Part shown: one piece after another, positions 61,268 through 64,000 of the stretch
Layout: every line of letters begins with the position of its first letter
Position numbering within the stretch: position 1 is the first letter of the stretch
Source of the DNA: Ottowia thiooxydans DSM 14619
GTDB taxonomy: Bacteria; Pseudomonadota; Gammaproteobacteria; Burkholderiales; Burkholderiaceae_C
Direction: 5' to 3'
Assembly: GCF_000422885.1 (NCBI RefSeq)
Contig: NZ_AUGX01000008.1
Span: forward strand, 62,001 to 126,000
DNA: 64,000 nt
The notes under the pieces: model-generated
What the model was told of the DNA's origin: nothing
Database searches by the model: none
What the model saw: only the letters and a program-made list of their open reading frames with translations
Position numbers and translations under genes: made by a program

Positions 61268-62053
61268 CTAGTCAGCCAAGTGCATGCGGATTTCTTGTGC
61301 GGCTAACTGAAGGGCTGGTAGCACCCTCTCGCGCAGATCGGAGATTTCCAGGCTGCGCAGAGTGCCGCAGGCATTGATGGAAGCCACCACGTCGCCCGCT
61401 CGATTACGAAGTGGCACGGCCACTGCCCGCAGGCCGAAGGCCAATTCTTCGTCGACTATGGAATATCCGTCCCGGCGGATGTCTGCGAGGATGGCGCGCA
61501 GCTCCTGGGCGTTGGTGACAGATCTTTCGGTCGGGCTGTCGAATTTGATCTGGCTGATGACTTCGTCCAGGCGCGCGGGCGTCAGGGCGGCCAAAAGCAC
61601 TCTTCCCATCGCCGTGATGTGCGCCGGCAGTCGGGTCCCCGTGCTGACCATCACCTGGATGGGTTGATGGGAATTCGCACGGATCGTGTACAGCGCATCG
61701 CAGCCATCCAGTACGGCTGCGGCGGCCGAGACATGGTGCGCGTCGCTGAAGCGTTCCAGCACGGGCTGCGTCAGCTGCCATATGGGTTTCGAAGCGAGAT
61801 AGGAGTAACCCAGATCAAGCACCCGGGGCCCCACAGAAAACCGTTTGCCAGTTTGGTCGACATAACCAAGTTCGACGAGCGTCAGCAGCATACGCCGTGC
61901 AGAAGCCGGTGTGAGCGAAACCTCCTTGGCGACTTCGCTGATGGTCATGGGGGTGTGGCGGCGGCCAAACGCCAACAAGACTTGAAGACCCTTAGCAAGT
62001 GAATTGACCCTGTCCGAGCGCGTCGATTCCACCTCATCACTTTGCTTGCTCAA
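61268..62053 (-). CDS. IclR-family regulator, PcaR/PobR-like subgroup
   Basis: 261 residues. The N-terminal region (RVNSLAKGLQVLLAFGRR, MTISEVAKEVSLTPASARRMLLTLVELGYV in parts) and VGPRVLDLGYSYLAS, followed by VLDGCDALYTIRAN and RLPAHITAMGRVLLAAL, are those of PcaR/PcaU-type activators of protocatechuate and 3-oxoadipate genes. The divergent operon encodes a crotonase and a two-subunit 3-oxoacid CoA-transferase. Two inverted repeats occupy the shared 209-base upstream region. Confidence 0.92.
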   Translation of the reverse strand: MSKQSDEVESTRSDRVNSLAKGLQVLLAFGRRHTPMTISEVAKEVSLTPASARRMLLTLVELGYVDQTGKRFSVGPRVLDLGYSYLASKPIWQLTQPVLERFSDAHHVSAAAAVLDGCDALYTIRANSHQPIQVMVSTGTRLPAHITAMGRVLLAALTPARLDEVISQIKFDSPTERSVTNAQELRAILADIRRDGYSIVDEELAFGLRAVAVPLRNRAGDVVASINACGTLRSLEISDLRERVLPALQLAAQEIRMHLAD

Positions 62054-62099
62054 GTCCCTGCTCTCCTCAGTTATCGCTTCAATTTGATCGATGCCGCGT

Positions 62100-62127
62100 C
62101 CTAGGAGCGCTATCGGAGCCTCCTAGG
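62100..62127. promoter_or_regulatory. inverted repeat near the IclR gene start
   Basis: CCTAGGAG and CTCCTAGG are perfect 8-base arms separated by 12 bases, 47 bases upstream of the IclR start codon. It may be an autoregulatory site distinct from the larger palindrome at 62189. Confidence 0.4.
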
Positions 62128-62188
62128 GCGGTCCGCAATTATGCGCTGGGCGTTGCTTGACAAACCCAGCAAGGGAAATTTATGATTA

Positions 62189-62216
62189 CGCTATGCGCAA
62201 AAGTTTGCGCATAGCG
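62189..62216. promoter_or_regulatory. perfect 13-bp inverted repeat, candidate IclR operator
   Basis: The arms CGCTATGCGCAAA and TTTGCGCATAGCG are fully complementary and separated by AG (28 bp in all). The site lies 46 bases before the GTG of the crotonase gene and 135 from the divergent IclR start. Length, symmetry and position make it the best operator candidate of the window. An alternative is a hairpin in the 5' leader of the plus-strand operon. Confidence 0.75.
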
Positions 62217-62262
62217 CAAGAAATTAAACCGGGTTTGGCCGTATTCGGCTCATGGAGATTCA

Positions 62263-63183
62263 GTGACCGCCTATCAAAACATCGTCGTCGACCGCCGTGC
62301 TTCCATCGTGGTGGTGACCTTCAACCGCCCTGCATCCATGAATGCGCTTTCTCCAGAGATGGAAATGGAGATGTGGGACGCCATCAGCCGCGCCGATGCC
62401 GATCCCGAGATCCGAGCTGTTGTGCTCACAGGTGCAGGCAGCGCGTTTTGCTCTGGCTATGACATTTCCCGTGGCCCCGGCGATGACCGGCCGTCGCTGC
62501 TGGGCGGCAACGATTTGTCCAACGCTGAGTTGCTCAAGGGCTGGATGAACATTGACGGAGGAGGGTTGGAACGGTTGATGCGCATCTGGCACATCTCCAT
62601 TCCCGTCATTACGGCAATCAATGGCTGGGCGATGGGCGCGGGCTTCTGGTATGCCTTGGCATCGGACATCACGCTCGCGTCAGACAAAGCTGTCTTCGCG
62701 CAACCCGAGGTGCGGCATGTCTCCAACACCAGCTTTCTCTTTGCCGCCCTGGCAGGTTGGAAAGCGGCCCACCGGTTCGGGCTGACCGGCGACCATATGG
62801 ATGCGGCCGAGGCCTACCGGTTGGGCATAGTCAACGAGGTCGTGCCACACGATGAGTTGATGGAGCGGGCTTGCGCCCTGGCCGAACGCATCGCACTTGT
62901 ACCCGAGCCTTCAGTTCGCCTGAACAAGGCGGTGACCTGCTCCGGCCTGTTGGCCGCGGGATTGCAGGCGGGGCTGGCTCTGAACGCGCCGCTCTCGGCT
63001 TTGGCGCATGCATCAAACAACGACGAGCGGCTGCATCTGTGGGAAACGATGCGTCTGAAGGGAATGCGCGCCTTCGTGGCGCAGCGGGATGGACCGTTTC
63101 GGCCAGAACCCTTTGGACCGAAGTCTGCTCGCACGAGTCTGGCGTCCGCCGCGGAGAACGGTGCAGGGGACGCAAGCAAATGA
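62263..63183 (+). CDS. enoyl-CoA hydratase/isomerase family protein
   Basis: 306 residues from a GTG start (62263) with GGAG upstream. Crotonase oxyanion-hole segments FCSGYDISRG (62-71) and INGWAMGAGFWYAL are present. QPEV keeps the first acidic residue, but the second catalytic position (RHVSNTSFLF) has none, so hydratase activity is not assured. A ~40-residue C-terminal extension follows the usual fold. The stop overlaps the CoA-transferase start (ATGA). It probably acts on the CoA ester made by that transferase. Confidence 0.88.
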   Translation: MTAYQNIVVDRRASIVVVTFNRPASMNALSPEMEMEMWDAISRADADPEIRAVVLTGAGSAFCSGYDISRGPGDDRPSLLGGNDLSNAELLKGWMNIDGGGLERLMRIWHISIPVITAINGWAMGAGFWYALASDITLASDKAVFAQPEVRHVSNTSFLFAALAGWKAAHRFGLTGDHMDAAEAYRLGIVNEVVPHDELMERACALAERIALVPEPSVRLNKAVTCSGLLAAGLQAGLALNAPLSALAHASNNDERLHLWETMRLKGMRAFVAQRDGPFRPEPFGPKSARTSLASAAENGAGDASK

Positions 63184-63878
63184 TCGACAAGATACGCTCG
63201 GATGTCGAAAAAGCGCTGTCGTGCCTGAAAGATGGGAGCAGCCTCATGATTGGCGGGTTCGGCGAATGCGGACGCCCCAACATGTTGATAGCCGCCGTGC
63301 TCGATATGGGGATTCGTGACCTGGTACTGGTCAGCAACAACTCGGGTACGGGGCGCATCGGACTGGCTGCGCTGCTGCTTAGTGGTCGCGTGCGCAAGAT
63401 GATCTGCTCATACCCTCGCGGCGATCTGGCGAGTGAGCTTGAGCGGATGGTGCGCGCCGGCTCCATCGAACTTGAAGTGATGCCGCAGGGCACGCTGTCC
63501 GAGCGCATGCGCGCTGCGGGGGCCGGTATCCCCGCGTTCTATTGCCCCACTGGATTTGGTACGACCACCGCGCGAGGCAAGGAAACGCGTGAGTTCAATG
63601 GGCTTGGTTGTGTGCTGGAGACCGGGCTCACGGCCGATGTCGCCCTGGTCAAGGCGGGGCGCGCTGATCGCTGGGGCAATCTCACCTATGACAGGCTGGC
63701 GCGAAACTTCTCGCCGCTGATGTGCATGGCGGCTCGCACGGTCATCGCCGAGGTGGATGAGGTGGTTGAGCTCGGGGATATTGACCCCGAACACGTGGTG
63801 ACTCAGGGCATTCTGGTTGATTCGGTGGTTCGCACGCAGCCCGTCGATGCGCGTGTCTGGGAAAGGGCTCTGGCATGA
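63180..63878 (+). CDS. 3-oxoacid CoA-transferase, subunit A
   Basis: A 232-residue family I CoA-transferase alpha subunit: MIGGFGECGRPNMLIAAV (residues 21-38), VSNNSGTGRIGLAALL, PQGTLSERMRAAGAGIPAFY (in two parts) and the CVLETGLTADVALVKAGRAD block. It moves CoA between a donor acyl-CoA (often succinyl-CoA) and a 3-oxo or related acid. The start at 63180 is set by the ATGA overlap with the crotonase. Length and context (PcaR-like regulator) resemble pcaI, but 3-oxoadipate specificity is not proven. Confidence 0.92.
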   Translation: MIDKIRSDVEKALSCLKDGSSLMIGGFGECGRPNMLIAAVLDMGIRDLVLVSNNSGTGRIGLAALLLSGRVRKMICSYPRGDLASELERMVRAGSIELEVMPQGTLSERMRAAGAGIPAFYCPTGFGTTTARGKETREFNGLGCVLETGLTADVALVKAGRADRWGNLTYDRLARNFSPLMCMAARTVIAEVDEVVELGDIDPEHVVTQGILVDSVVRTQPVDARVWERALA

Positions 63879-64000
63879 AGCCGCTGACAAGAGATCAGAT
63901 CACCTGGCGCGCTGCGCAGGATGTTGAAGACGGCATGGCCGTCAATCTGGGTATTGGATTGCCAGAAGGCGTGGCCAACCATATTCGGCCTGGCCATGAA
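63875..64000 (+). CDS. 3-oxoacid CoA-transferase, subunit B, N-terminal part (cut by window edge)
   Basis: The first 42 residues are visible, beginning MKPLTRDQITWRAAQDVEDG and continuing MAVNLGIGLPEGVANHI, the standard start of the beta subunit. The ATG overlaps the subunit A stop (ATGA). The catalytic Glu lies beyond the window. Confidence 0.9.
   Translation, partial: MKPLTRDQITWRAAQDVEDGMAVNLGIGLPEGVANHIRPGHE

Noticed and set aside
1-64000. CRISPR arrays, prophage or complete insertion sequences
   Set aside because: No spaced direct repeats, cas genes, phage structural genes or intact transposases were seen.

Overview
The window looks like a chromosomal segment of a GC-rich betaproteobacterium of the order Burkholderiales, probably Comamonadaceae or Alcaligenaceae. 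The grounds are five Bug/TctC-type periplasmic binding proteins, a dense set of acyl-CoA degradation genes, a proVWX betaine importer, and a housekeeping stretch (ilvE, zf-CHCC protein, O-antigen ligase, GT4 glycosyltransferase) of a kind familiar from that order. I see no rRNA, tRNA, CRISPR array, complete insertion sequence or prophage.

Layout. (1) 1-4521, minus strand: a catabolic operon of two SDRs, a saccharopine-dehydrogenase-like reductase, an AMP-forming acyl-CoA ligase and an SCP-x-type thiolase that runs off the left edge. (2) 4522-7200: a gene-poor island with two small secreted orphan proteins and a decayed fragment of the metallo-beta-lactamase-fold gene that lies intact just to its right. 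(3) 7204-21698: general functions, namely the MBL hydrolase, dadA with a divergent Lrp regulator, ampG, a two-component system, LPS genes, ilvE, a palindromic repeat element and proVWX. (4) 22177-30955, plus strand: a compact operon ending in a strong terminator. It encodes a DUF35 protein, a cysteine-less thiolase-like protein, two complementary acyl-CoA dehydrogenase subunits, an ADP-forming acyl-CoA ligase, an Fe-type alcohol dehydrogenase and an aldehyde dehydrogenase. (5) 31212-40312, plus strand: a second operon with two Bug proteins, an aldehyde dehydrogenase, an SDR, a nitronate-monooxygenase-family flavoprotein, a second ADP-forming ligase, a crotonase and a secreted alpha/beta hydrolase. 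(6) 40438-64000: short, mostly divergent catabolic units with two LysR and two IclR regulators, three more Bug proteins, an enolase-superfamily enzyme beside a hydrolase lacking its nucleophile, a MaoC/SDR pair, a third ADP-forming ligase with an acyl-CoA dehydrogenase, an Fe-S protein, an amidase, a quinone oxidoreductase, a VanB-type reductase, and a crotonase/CoA-transferase operon that runs off the right edge.

How they work together (inference). The genes read as modules that take up carboxylates, oxidise alcohols and aldehydes to acids, activate the acids as CoA thioesters and shorten them. The most distinctive module is 22177-30955. Its DUF35, thiolase-like and paired dehydrogenase genes match the parts list of actinobacterial steroid side-chain retro-aldol cleavage (ChsE1/ChsE2, ChsH2-DUF35, Ltp2), but here they sit with alcohol and aldehyde dehydrogenases and without steroid-ring genes. 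The substrate cannot be read from the sequence.

The regulatory sequences are unusually legible. A perfect 13-bp inverted repeat lies between a PcaR-like IclR gene and the crotonase/CoA-transferase operon, a palindrome overlaps the lrp start codon, and clear hairpin terminators separate several convergent units.
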